Origin: Streptomyces monashensis
GTDB taxonomy: Bacteria; Actinomycetota; Actinomycetes; Streptomycetales; Streptomycetaceae
DNA length: 64,000 nt
Reading direction: 5' to 3'
Assembly (NCBI RefSeq): GCF_001866665.1
Contig: NZ_MLYO01000082.1
Location: forward strand, 30,975 to 94,974
The notes beneath the pieces were generated by a model. The model searched no databases and was not told where the DNA came from. It worked only from the letters and a program-made list of their open reading frames with translations. The position numbers were made by a program, and so were the translations under genes. Shown here piece by piece: positions 41,372-50,377 of this stretch (positions are counted from its first letter, which is position 1; each line of letters opens with the position of its first letter).

Positions 41372-43135
41372 TCAGGACACGACGGAGCGCTGGGGCACGG
41401 TGCCCGCGTCGGTCGGCGTGGAGCGGGTGGTGTACTGCGGTACGGGGGCGTCGTCGCGGCCGGTGTCGCGCACGAGTCCGTACCGTTCGCGGTCGGCGGA
41501 GTGCGGGGCCGGGGGAGTGGCGATGTCGTCCGCTGTCTGCTGCCAGGAGGAGGGCAGGACGTCGAGGTTGTAGTCGGCCTGGGTTTCGTTGAGGTGGAGT
41601 GTGATGCTGCCGTCGAGGTAGTAGTACTCGTTCTGCCACATCTGTTGGGCTCCCGGCGGGAGGGTGATCAGTCCCTGCTGCCTGTTGCCCATCCAGGTGC
41701 CGCCGGCGGTCGCGCCCGGCTGGAGATCGTCCATGCGGTGGCCGCCGCCCGAGGCCACGTGGAACAGCCTTCCTCGCAGTCCGGTCCACGAGGGCATGGT
41801 CAGCAGCCCGGGGCGCAGCCCGTACATCACGTCCCAGTGGACGGTGAAGTAGCCCTTCCCGCGCAGTACCACCGTGTCCCCGCGGTGGACGAGCTGGTAG
41901 CCGTCCAGGTGCCGCTTGAGCCCCGTCATCGTCACCGCGGTCTGCGGGCGGTGGGGCAGTGCCGCGGGCGGCCGGTCCGGCGGCGGCGCGCTGTCCACGG
42001 TGTCGACCACGGACCCGTACCGCGGCCGGGGCGAGGGAGGAGAGACGGCCGAGCCCAGTGCCGGTGCCGCCCGCGACGGTGATGCGGATGCGGATGCGGT
42101 GGACAAGGGTGCGGGTGCCGGGCGGGAAGCCGTCGGGGCGGTGGCCGGACGCGCCGACGGGCTGGACCAGGGGGCCGCGTACACGAGTACGCCACCGCCC
42201 ACGGCGAGCAGCGCAGTCGCCGCCACCACGGCCTTCGCGGTGAGACTCGTCCCTGCGGTCCCTGCCGTCGCGGAACCTCCGCCACTCGAAGTGGCCGTGG
42301 TGCCGGCGTGCTCGCCCGCCGCGGTGTGCGTTCCCGTGGACAGCCACGGGCGCCAGGCCAGCAGTGCCGCCGGCACGGGCAGGAGGGCCAGGGGCGCCAG
42401 CAGTCCTTCCGGGGCCAGCATGCCTTCCTCGTGGCGCATGCACTGCGGGCATTGCCGCACATGGCGGCCGAGGCGTTTGCGCCACAGACCGCTGGGGGCG
42501 CCGCTCCAGTCCAGGGTCAGCCGGGTCAGTTCTCCGCATGCGGGCCTGGCCGCGAGGGCTCGGACGATGACGCGGGAGGTGTGCAGGCGCTCCTTCATGC
42601 GTTGTACCCGTACCGCAGCTTGATGGCCGGTCATGTCCAGAGCGGAAGCGAGCTCGGCCCGGGCGAGCCGGCCGGCCGTCTCCAGCCACCACAGTGACAG
42701 CAGCTCCCGGTCGTCCTCGTCGAGCCAGCGGGTCGCCCGCACGGTCTCCTCGCGCTGCCCGGACAGCCGCAGGTTGAGGATGACCCCCTCGGCGAAGTCG
42801 GCGGCCGGGTCGGGCCGATGCGCGGCCGCGTCGAACGCCGCTCCCGTCGTCTCCCTCCTGCCGCGCCTGCGGATGTGGTCGCGGACCTCGTTCATGGTGA
42901 TGGTGATCACCCAGGATCGGAACGCCTCCGGGCGCTCCAGTCCCCCGATGCCGCGCAGGATGCGCATCATCGTCTCCTGGACGATGTCGTCGACGTCGTC
43001 GCGGTACGGGTGCGCACGTGCCGCGACGCTGTAGACCAGCGGAAGCGTCCGGGAGCTGAGCTCTTCCAGGGCGTGGCGTTCGCCCGCCCGAGCCGCGACG
43101 ATCACGTCGGCCGCGGGCGCGGCATGCTGTGGCAT
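41372..43135 (-). CDS. ECF-type RNA polymerase sigma factor with membrane helix and C-terminal extracellular domain
   Basis: This 587-residue protein has sigma region 2 at about 15-90 (YRDDVDDIVQETMMRILRGI, AFRSWVITITMNEVRDHIRR) and region 4 at about 150-195 (LARAELASALDMTGHQAAVR). A Cys-containing stretch follows (CGELTR, then VRQCPQCMRHEEG), like an anti-sigma zinc-type motif. One membrane helix (about 297-320) leads to a Pro/Ala/Ser linker. The outer domain of some 160 residues includes GYFTVHWDVMYGLRPGLLTM and EYYYLDGSITLHLNETQADY. Ordinary ECF factors have under 200 residues and a separate anti-sigma factor; here sensor, tether and sigma are one chain. GGGAG lies 7 nt before the ATG at 43135. 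The gene upstream encodes a wall-anchored protein, a candidate target or partner. Confidence 0.87.
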   Translation of the reverse strand: MPQHAAPAADVIVAARAGERHALEELSSRTLPLVYSVAARAHPYRDDVDDIVQETMMRILRGIGGLERPEAFRSWVITITMNEVRDHIRRRGRRETTGAAFDAAAHRPDPAADFAEGVILNLRLSGQREETVRATRWLDEDDRELLSLWWLETAGRLARAELASALDMTGHQAAVRVQRMKERLHTSRVIVRALAARPACGELTRLTLDWSGAPSGLWRKRLGRHVRQCPQCMRHEEGMLAPEGLLAPLALLPVPAALLAWRPWLSTGTHTAAGEHAGTTATSSGGGSATAGTAGTSLTAKAVVAATALLAVGGGVLVYAAPWSSPSARPATAPTASRPAPAPLSTASASASPSRAAPALGSAVSPPSPRPRYGSVVDTVDSAPPPDRPPAALPHRPQTAVTMTGLKRHLDGYQLVHRGDTVVLRGKGYFTVHWDVMYGLRPGLLTMPSWTGLRGRLFHVASGGGHRMDDLQPGATAGGTWMGNRQQGLITLPPGAQQMWQNEYYYLDGSITLHLNETQADYNLDVLPSSWQQTADDIATPPAPHSADRERYGLVRDTGRDDAPVPQYTTRSTPTDAGTVPQRSVVS

Positions 43136-43312
43136 CGGGTCTCCCTTCGACCTGCCGCGGGTACGAAGCCCCGCTCGCGCCGAACGAGCCAGGCTGCGGG
43201 GGTCCTCGGGCAACCGCCGTCGGTATCGCAGACACCGCGGCAGCGATGCCATCGTATGGGGTGAGCGCTGACAGCTGTGGGGCGGGCCCGTGGAATCCGT
43301 GGCGGCCGGGGA

Positions 43313-45229
43313 TCAGCGGGAGTGACGCGGGGACGTACGCAGACGCGAGCGGCTGCGTACGAAGACGAAGACCGCGGCGACGCCGGCGAGAACGACGCCC
43401 GCCAGTCCTGCGATGGTCCACAGAGAACCGACGTGGCTGCCGGTGTCCGCCATGGTGCCGGTGGAGGCGCCCAGGGGCGTGCCCGCTCGGGCGGTCCTGG
43501 CCGGGGAGGGTGTCGGTCCTGTCGCGGCGGAGGAGGCGAGAGCGGTGAGTACGGTGTGGGCGCCGGCCCGGCTGACGGAGAAGCGCGCCCCGCCGATGGC
43601 GAGACGGGTACCCGAGACTGTTGCGGTCGTCGAACCGACGGTCAACTCGGGGGAGTTCCGGGAAAGAAGGATCTTCGCGCCTGTGACCACCTGTAGCCTG
43701 CGCAGGGTCGTGTCGCGTGCCGTGCTGAGGTCCAGGACGGCCGAGGGACCGGTCAGAGAGATCGCGCTGGATGTCCGCAAAGAGGTCCCGGAGACGATCA
43801 GGCTGCCTTTGGCCACGGTGGTGGCGCCGGTGTAGGCCGCGCTGGTGACGGTGGTGGCCGCGGCTCCGCTCTGCGTCACCGACCCGGCGCCGGTCACCGC
43901 CGGGAGGGAGATGGGTGCCCCGGTGTTGCGGAGCACGAGTGAACCGTTGTCGATCACTTTGTCGAGGGCTCCGCCGATGTGGAGGCTTCCGTCGCCGCCC
44001 GCGGTCCCGGCGCCGAGACGGAGGGTCGCATTCCTGTCGATGGTGGTGGATCCGTCGTAGTACTGCGCTGCTGCGAAGGTCACGTCGTTGCCGCTGGTGC
44101 CGGCGATGACGATGTCCCCGGCGCCGGGAGCACTGAGGGTGTCGTGATACATGCCGCCGCCGATGGGCGCGCCCAGGGTCACCGGTCCGTTGTAGTCGAA
44201 GGTGAGCCGGGAGCGCTGCCGTCTGGCGTGCAGGTTGATGTAGACCGTCTGCGCCGTGCCGGGCATGAAGATCTGGTGCGTGGTCCCGTCGCCCCACTGG
44301 ACGTCGGCGCCCTCGATGTTGGTGCCGCGCTTGTTGAGTTTGTGGGCCACGGGTCGCCAGTTCAGTCCGGGGTCGCTCAGCGAGGGCGCCGCCCCGTCGC
44401 CGCTGTCACTCCAGCTGTAGACGCCGGTGAGGACCACCTTGCTGCCCGGGCGGGAGTGCACGTTGACGTCGTTGCCGTACTCGTGGCTGTAGAAGTTCTG
44501 CCGCTGTACGACAGTGTGGTCGAGCGGGGTGTCGATGATCCATGAACCGCGGTTGACGATGGAGCGGGCGCCTGGCAGGTCGGCGGCACAGGTGGTACTC
44601 GCGAAGTTGACGCCCGTGCCGTTGTCGAGGATGCCGGAGAACGGGTTGGTACCGCAGATCTGGAGTGTTCCCCACATGTTCCGGGGCTGGGTGACCAGGC
44701 CGGAGCCGCTGATGATGCCCAGGTTGAACAGCCGGGTCAGCGAGAGGCGCAGTGTGCCGTCCACCCGGATGTTGTCCTGGTTCTGCTGGTAACCGGGCGT
44801 GTTGTACGGGAAGGACCCGATCAGGCCGGTCGTACCGCCGGTGCCGTACTGGAGCGTTGCCCCCGCGTCCACGGTGACCGCGGGCTCGTCGGGACTGCCG
44901 ACCACGACGTACGGGTGGTTGTCGCCCGGGATCTGGACCCTCTGGTGCTGCCGGGAGTGCGGCAGGGTGAAGGTGCTGTCCTTGGCGAGGACCAGCGTGC
45001 CGGTGCCGGACACGCGAAGGGCTCCTTCACCGCTTATCACGCCGGTGTACGTGTGGGTTCCCTGCGGGACGCGCACGACCGCGTCGCCGGTCAGGACGAC
45101 ATCACGGTTCGCCAGGACGGCCGCGGTGATGTCGCCGTCTGCGGCGACTGCGCTGCCCACCGCGACCACCGGTGTGGCGGCTCCCGCGACGAGAGCCGCC
45201 GCGAGGACAAGGTGCCAAGATCGCTTCAT
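43313..45229 (-). CDS. Secreted beta-helix protein with C-terminal wall-anchor signal
   Basis: This 638-residue protein has a signal peptide (cleaved near GSAVAA). The body is of beta-solenoid character: repeated G-x-G and NGSLVLRNTG units, and GAGSVTQSGAAATTVTSAAY followed by TGATTVAKGSLIVSG, which is the autotransporter-associated strand-repeat pattern. The end is MADTGS (593-598), a hydrophobic helix and a basic tail, an actinobacterial LAxTG-like sortase signal with M in place of L. I recognise no catalytic residues; it may be an adhesin or a polysaccharide-binding or -cleaving solenoid. The ATG at 45229 has only AGGAAG about 12 nt away. It lies 177 bp upstream of the unusual sigma gene in the same direction. 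Confidence 0.8.
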   Translation of the reverse strand: MKRSWHLVLAAALVAGAATPVVAVGSAVAADGDITAAVLANRDVVLTGDAVVRVPQGTHTYTGVISGEGALRVSGTGTLVLAKDSTFTLPHSRQHQRVQIPGDNHPYVVVGSPDEPAVTVDAGATLQYGTGGTTGLIGSFPYNTPGYQQNQDNIRVDGTLRLSLTRLFNLGIISGSGLVTQPRNMWGTLQICGTNPFSGILDNGTGVNFASTTCAADLPGARSIVNRGSWIIDTPLDHTVVQRQNFYSHEYGNDVNVHSRPGSKVVLTGVYSWSDSGDGAAPSLSDPGLNWRPVAHKLNKRGTNIEGADVQWGDGTTHQIFMPGTAQTVYINLHARRQRSRLTFDYNGPVTLGAPIGGGMYHDTLSAPGAGDIVIAGTSGNDVTFAAAQYYDGSTTIDRNATLRLGAGTAGGDGSLHIGGALDKVIDNGSLVLRNTGAPISLPAVTGAGSVTQSGAAATTVTSAAYTGATTVAKGSLIVSGTSLRTSSAISLTGPSAVLDLSTARDTTLRRLQVVTGAKILLSRNSPELTVGSTTATVSGTRLAIGGARFSVSRAGAHTVLTALASSAATGPTPSPARTARAGTPLGASTGTMADTGSHVGSLWTIAGLAGVVLAGVAAVFVFVRSRSRLRTSPRHSR

Positions 45230-45534
45230 CGAGTCAGGGTGCTTCCTGGAGTGCTGGTGATCCTTACGGACGTGAAGACCGGTGGCCGGCCACGGGGATC
45301 TCAAAAACCCGGAGAATTTCTCCGTTCCGCCCACGCCGCCCGCCGAGACGCTGCGCGAGCGCGCAGAACTGGACGCGGTCGTGGCGGCGCATTGCTTGTC
45401 GGTGTAGCACTGGACGCGGCCGAGGGAGTCGGCGAACATGCCGGGTCGTTCTGCGCGGCGAGTCCCGTCAAGCGGTGTGGCGTAGCCGGCTGTGAGCAGG
45501 CCGTAGCCGTCGATGGCGTCGCGGAGTTCCGTCC

Positions 45535-45870
45535 GGCTGGACAGGGACAGGTGTTGACCTGCTGCGCGCAGTACACGACATCTTCGCGTCTTGCGACAGC
45601 TTGCTGATCCGCGCGACCAGTTCCTGGTGGGGATGGACGGGACACCCGGGATGTGCTCCACCGGGTGCTCCCGGGCGGGCCGGACATCCAGCACCACCGT
45701 GCCCCCGCTGCGATTGGGGGAGTGCAGGTCCTCCTGCGTGGTCTCGACAGCGTCGTCTGCGCCGAGGTACGCGTCGCGCGGGCGGTACGGCTTCCTGGTG
45801 GTTTTCGGCGACCTTGCGCAGGAGCGCCAACAGACGGAATGCCGTCTCGCGTAGTTCGCAGTCCGTCCAG
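45535..45870 (-). pseudogene. Rhodanese-domain protein remnant, frameshifted
   Basis: Successive reverse frames give LLALLRKVAENHQEAV, then VLDVRPAREHPVEHIPG, then HQELVARISKLSQDAK and VVYCAQQV. This is the order seen in ArsR-rhodanese fusion regulators: linker, rhodanese CDC25-like core, then the active-site loop VVYCRG. Here the loop cysteine region is shifted out of frame, and the N-terminal helix-turn-helix is missing. Confidence 0.55.
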
Positions 45871-45940
45871 GATGAAGCGGGGTGCCAAGTCCCGGCGGAC
45901 CGCAGGTCGTTGTGCCTGCGGTCCTGCTCGGGCGTCGGGG

Positions 45941-46095
45941 TCAGGACGGGGTGCCTTGCCGCAGGCCGCGTCTGTCGGTGCCGACGTAGACGCGGCCGTA
46001 GGTGTCGGTGTCGCCGGTGATGATGCCGTTGCCGCACCACCGGTGGGCGTTGTCGTCAGGGCTGCCGCGGTCGATCGCAGCGGTGTCTGGGCGAA
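45941..46095 (-). pseudogene. C-terminal fragment of a GH74-type xyloglucanase
   Basis: The frame ending at 45941 reads DNAHRWCGNGIITGDTDTYG, then RVYVGTDRRGLRQGTPS. The phrase ITGDxxxYGRVYVGTxxRG is the closing motif of the second propeller in GH74 xyloglucan hydrolases (family form YGRVYxGTNGRGIxYGD). Nothing upstream continues the protein. Together with the GH31, GH29 and GH1 genes in the window it hints at past xyloglucan use. Confidence 0.5.
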
Positions 46096-47297
46096 GGGAA
46101 ACCGCGCGTCGACCGGTCCCGGACACGCGCTTCATCTTGCTACGACGCCTCGTGGCGCGCCCGGTCGCGGCGGCGCAGGAAGAGCAGGCCGCCGGCGACG
46201 GCGGAGACGCCCGCGGCGGCCGTCCACCCGACGATCTCCCCGGAGCCGGTCGCGGCGAGGCCGCCCCCCGCGGTGGGGGAGGTCGACGCGGTGGCCGCGG
46301 CCCGGGGCCGCTGGTCGGAGGCGGCGCCCGCGACCGAAGTGGTGGGCTTCGGGGTGGCCTTGGTGTCCGTCGCCTTGTCCCGCGTGAACGCCAGCGTCCC
46401 GAAGCCGAGCTGGTCGAAACCGCCGCTGTTGGGTCCGTAGTCCCCGCCACCGCCCTCGGGCGTGGCCTTGGCGGCGATCTGCGTGAGGTACGTGGCGGAC
46501 AGCCCGCGCCGCTTGGTGTAGTGGTTGGCGACCATGGCCCAGACCGGTCGCGTCTGCGTCGGGCTGGCGGTGGCGACGTCGGTGGGGTGCTGGATCCCCG
46601 GCCGATGGTCCACGAGGGCGTAGGGCGTGTACGGCACGTTTCCGCCCAGGCTCCACTTGGCCACGTACTGAGCGCCCTTGAGGAAGCGGTTGTCGTCGTA
46701 GCCGTACAGGTCGATGCCCTGGTTCCAGGCCATCTCGCAGACGGTGCCCATCAGGCCGACGCCCATCAGCGAGTGCCCCTGGTCGCGCCCGGCCTCCATC
46801 CACTCGGCGAGCCCGTCGTCGTGCACGACCGGGATGGCGTGCTTGATCGAGCCCATGCCGTCGCCGTGCTTGAAGTACTCGACGGCGCGCTCGACCTTGG
46901 CCTGGTCGTCACAGAAGATGCCCGTGGCCAGCGCGCAGGCCATGTTGCACAGGTCCCAGTTGGGCCAGTAGTGGGGGGCCGGGGTGCCGTTGTTGTGCCT
47001 GACGAGAAAATCCTCACTCACCGAGGAGAAGACGTCGACCAGCATCTTCTGGAATCTCTCGAGTGCGAAATCGCTGTGGTCGCGGACGAGCTCGGCTGCG
47101 TTGGCGGCCTGGTACCCGTAGATCCCGGCGGCCAGGAACCGGTCGGCGCTGCCGTCGACTTTCGTCAGCTTCGCCGACCAGGCGTTGAGGATCGCGACGG
47201 CGGTGTCGGCGTGCGCGCTGTCGCCACTGACGTGGTAGCGCAGGGCGTTCTGATACGCGGCGTTGAAGTTTCCCCGTGATCTCGGACACTCGATGGT

Positions 47298-48185
47298 TTA
47301 TGCCGCGAGGGTGTGTTGATGCCGCTGCCTGGTCTCGGCTGGGCTGAGGTAGCCGAAGGTCTTGTGCTTGCGCAGGCGGCGGCGGTTGTAGAAGGTCTCG
47401 ACGAAGTTGAAGACGTCGGCCCGGGCGGTGGCCCGGTCGGGCCAGATTCGGGTGCCGATTTCCTCTTTGAGCAGGGCCCAGAAACTCTCCGCGGCGGCGT
47501 TGTCGAAGCATGATCCGGTGCGTCCGCAGCTCTGCCGCAGCCCCAACTCGCGTATGTGGTCGCGGAATTGGTCCGACGTGTACTCGCTTCCGCGATCACT
47601 GTGTATGACGCAGCCGGGTTTCAGATCGGCTCGGCCGTGGGCCATGTTGAGGGCATCCACGACGAGTTCGGCCCGGTGATGGTCGGCCATGGCGTAGCCG
47701 ACGACCTCGCGGGTGGCCAGGTCCAGCCAGCAGGCGAGGTAGAGCCAGCCCTCGGCCGTCGGGAGGAAAGTGATGTCTCCGACCAGCTTCGTGCCGGGGC
47801 TGTCGGCGTGGAAGTCGCGGCCGATCAGGTCCGGGGCCGGCCTGGCCTTCTTGTCCGGCCGCGTCAGCGACCGGCGCCGGCGACGGTGAGCGCCCTGGAT
47901 GCCGTGCTCACGCATCAGGCGGGCGACGCGCTTGTGGTTCACAGACCGTCCCAGACGCCGCAGTTCGGCATGGACGCGCGGGACGCCGTAGGTTCCACGG
48001 GAGGCGAGGTGGATGACGGTGATCTCGTGGGTCAAGGCCGCGTCGGCGGCCCGGCGTGCGGCGCGGGTCTTCTGCGCGGCGAGCCAGGCGTAGAAAGAGG
48101 AGCGGGCCACCTTCAGCAGCCTGCAGAGGAAAGCGACGCCGTGGGTGGTCTTCTCCGCCTCGATGAACGCGTACGTATCGTTCAC
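47298..48185 (-). CDS. IS3-family transposase OrfB (DDE integrase)
   Basis: This 295-residue protein has an HTH-like start (SRGTYGVPRVHAEL) and an rve-type DDE domain: first D in KLVGDITFLP, second in VIHSDRGSEYTSDQF, and E in FDNAAAESFWALLKEEIG. It ends PAETRQRHQHTLAA. The GTG at 48185 overlaps the orfA stop as GTGA. Functional transposase in this family is normally made as an OrfAB fusion by -1 frameshifting near this overlap. Confidence 0.92.
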   Translation of the reverse strand: MNDTYAFIEAEKTTHGVAFLCRLLKVARSSFYAWLAAQKTRAARRAADAALTHEITVIHLASRGTYGVPRVHAELRRLGRSVNHKRVARLMREHGIQGAHRRRRRSLTRPDKKARPAPDLIGRDFHADSPGTKLVGDITFLPTAEGWLYLACWLDLATREVVGYAMADHHRAELVVDALNMAHGRADLKPGCVIHSDRGSEYTSDQFRDHIRELGLRQSCGRTGSCFDNAAAESFWALLKEEIGTRIWPDRATARADVFNFVETFYNRRRLRKHKTFGYLSPAETRQRHQHTLAA

Positions 48186-48481
48186 CGATCGCTCTCTTTC
48201 GCGAAGAAGACCGCGGCTTTTCGCAGGACCTCGATCGTCTTTGCCTGCTCGGCGTTCTGCCTGCGCAGCCGCCTGAGCTCCTCGCGCTCCTGCGTGGTGA
48301 GCTCGCCAGGGCGGCCCTCGCCTTGGTCTGCCTTGGCCTGGCGGTACCAGCCGCGCAGGGACTCGGAGCTGACGCCAAGCTCCCGGGCGATGGCGGTGAC
48401 CGTCTTGCCCGAGGAGTCGACGAGCGCGATGGCGTCCCGCTTGAACTCCTCTGTGTACCGCTTCGTGTATTTGCTTCCCAC
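48182..48481 (-). CDS. IS3-family OrfA (helix-turn-helix)
   Basis: This 99-residue protein has an HTH_Tnp_1 motif (YTEEFKRDAIALVDSSGKTV, GVSSESLRGWYRQAK) and a leucine-rich coiled coil (REELRRLRRQNAEQAKTIEV). It binds the element ends and regulates transposition. The ATG is at 48481, 42 bp inside the right inverted repeat. Confidence 0.92.
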   Translation of the reverse strand: MGSKYTKRYTEEFKRDAIALVDSSGKTVTAIARELGVSSESLRGWYRQAKADQGEGRPGELTTQEREELRRLRRQNAEQAKTIEVLRKAAVFFAKESDR

Positions 48482-48966
48482 CTGGTGCTACTTCCTCTGG
48501 AACCTCAGGTCCCAGTCTCCAGGTGTCCACGATCAAGGGGAAGCTTCAGCGTGGATGTCGTTGTAGAGGATCCCGTAGTTCTGCGGCCAGGTGCTGCGGG
48601 GGCGCAGTTCCGCGCCCCGGTACACGGTGGTCTGCGGACGGGCCGTCCAGTCGCTCTGCGAATGCCGGTTGGCGGTCAGCTTCGCGTACCCGGCGGTATA
48701 AGGGGAGGCGCCGGCCTTCACCTTGGCGGCCATGCGGGCGAGGTCGGCGCCGGTGTGGAGGAGGCCGGGGTGCGCGAAGGGCCCGCCCGCCGCGACCGAG
48801 GGAGTGGCGGCGGTGGCGATCGGGGCGGCTCCGGCTGCGACGCCCGTGGCCTTGAGTATGGTGCGGCGGCTGATCTGTCGAGTCACATGCATGCCTATAA
48901 GACGGTTGGCGGCGGACGCCGATATCGAAAACTGGAGGGCCGCAAACGAAAAGTGCAGGCTAGCGA

Positions 48967-50347
48967 TCACCCCTTCTGCGCCGCGATCAGCGCCCTGTGC
49001 CAGTGGTAGCTGTCCTTGGGAGTGCGCCGCTGCGTGTCGTAGTCGACGCGGACGATCCCGAAGCGTTTTCCGTAGCCGAAGGCCCACTCGAAGTTGTCCA
49101 GCAGGGACCACACGTAGTAGCCGCGGACGTCGACGCCTGCGTCCATGGCGGCCCGCAGCGCGTGGAGGTGGTCGCGGAGGTAGCTCACGCGGTGGGTGTC
49201 GTGGACCGATCCGCCGGGGCTCGGCTCGTCGGCCTCCGCCGAGCCGTTCTCCGTGATGTGGACGGGTGGCAGGGCGGTCCCGTAGCGGTTCTTCATCCGT
49301 ACCAGGAGGTCGGTGAGGGTGGCGGGGACGACCGGCCAGTCCATCGCGGTGTGCCGTACGCCTTCGAGCCGTAGCTCCGCATAGCGGTTGTCTGTTGCCA
49401 CGCGTCGCGTCGGGTCGTTTTCGCGGTGAGGGGCGTCGCGGACGACGATCGGCCGGTAGTAGTTGAGGCCGAGGAAGTCCAGTGGCCGGGAGATCAGGTC
49501 CAGGTCCCCGTCGTTCCGGAAGTCCTGGCCGGTGATCAGGTCTCGCCAGGTCTCGGCCTCCGTGTCCGGGTAGCGGCCCGCCAGGAGCGGTTCGGTCCAC
49601 TCCAGGTTGTGCTGGGTGTCCGCGCGGACGACGGCGGCGAGGTCGGCGGGTGACCGGGTGGCCGGCAGGTTGTGGTCGAGGTTGAGAGTGATCCCCACCT
49701 CGCGTGCGCCCGCCTCCCGCAGCGCTCGTACGGCCAGGCCGTGGCCGACCAGGAGATGGTGGGCGGCGGCCAGCGCGCCCCGGCCCTCGCGGGCGCCCGG
49801 GGCGTGCCGGCCGACGGAGTAGCCCAGGAAGGCGCTGCACCAGGGCTCGTTGAGGGTGATCCAGCGCGGCACGCGGTCGGCCAGGTGCTCGGGCGACCAC
49901 GGCCGTGTACTCGGCGAACCGCTCCGCCGATTCCCTCACGCGCCAGCCACCGCGGTCCTCCAGGGCCTGCGGCAGGTCCCAGTGGTAGAGGGTGGCAGTC
50001 GGTTCGACGCCGGCCGCGAGCAGTTCGTCCACCAGCCGCGAGTAGAAGTCCAGGCCCTTGGGGTTGAGCGGGCCTGTACCGTCCGGCATCACGCGCGGCC
50101 AGGCGATCGAGAACCGGTACGACCTCACGCCCAGGTCCCGCAGGAGAGCCACGTCCTGCGGATAGCGGTGGTAGTGGTCGCAGGCCACGTCACCGGTGTC
50201 GCCGTCGGCGACCAGTCCGGGGGTGTGGCTGTAGGTGTCCCAGATGGAGGGCCCCCGGCCGTCCTCGCGGGCCGCGCCCTCGATCTGGTACGCGGCGGTC
50301 GCGGCGCCGAACACGAAGCCGGGCGGGAAGCGCGGGAAGTCGCTCAT
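48967..50347 (-). pseudogene. GH1 beta-glucosidase, single frameshift
   Basis: From the ATG at 50347 the frame gives FPPGFVFGAATAAYQIEGAA, SFRFSIAWPR-type SYRFSIAWPRVMPDGTG and RFAEYTAVVA, then leaves frame in the GGG run at 49891-49893. The next frame continues HLADRVPRWITLNEPWCSAF (acid/base E near 167), VHITENGSAEADE (nucleophile E near 366) and YVWSLLDNFEWAFGYGKRFG to the stop at 48967. Removing one base gives 459 residues, normal for GH1. No leader, so it would act on imported disaccharides. It is the last gene of a binding-protein, permease, permease, GH1 operon. One extra base may be a sequencing error; no other damage is visible. Confidence 0.87.
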
Positions 50348-50377
50348 GCGAGGGGCCCACTTCGAGGTGTGCGGGGG

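Larger units (their letters stand above)
47264..48548 (-). mobile_element. Complete IS3-family insertion sequence with GCGT target duplication
   Basis: The 1285-bp element has 26-bp terminal inverted repeats (47264-47289 and 48523-48548) that match at 22 positions; both ends start TGAAG when read inward. GCGT occurs immediately outside each end (47260-47263 and 48549-48552), a 4-bp target duplication. It carries overlapping orfA and orfB on the minus strand. Intact ends and intact open frames indicate that it could still move. Confidence 0.93.
46140..48892 (-). pseudogene. Tat-exported, wall-anchored alginate-lyase-like gene interrupted by an IS3-family element
   Basis: The 5' part (48892 down to 48549) encodes a twin-arginine leader (QISRRTILKATG) and ends NYGILYNDIHA at the element. 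The 3' part (47263 down to 46140) continues AYQNALRYHVSGDSAHADTA, VAILNAWSAKLTKVDG, HYWPNWDLCNMACALATGIF and GLSATYLTQIAAKATPEGGG, as in alginate-lyase family (PF05426-type) alpha-barrels. It ends with LAATGSGE, a helix and RRRDR, a sortase signal. Removing the IS and one GCGT copy gives exactly 1464 bp, 487 residues, with the join reading NDIHAAYQ. The gene body shows no other damage, so the insertion looks recent. Substrate is unknown; uronate-containing polymers are likely. Confidence 0.88.

Noticed and set aside
41142..44297. 1051-codon open frame on the - strand
   Set aside because: It is Arg/His/Pro-rich shadow sequence overlapping, in another frame, both the sigma factor and the beta-helix protein, which have domains, leaders and ribosome sites.
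43313..45229. Beta-helix protein as a type V autotransporter
   Set aside because: It has strand repeats but no C-terminal outer-membrane barrel; it ends in a sortase-type signal, as expected in a Gram-positive organism.
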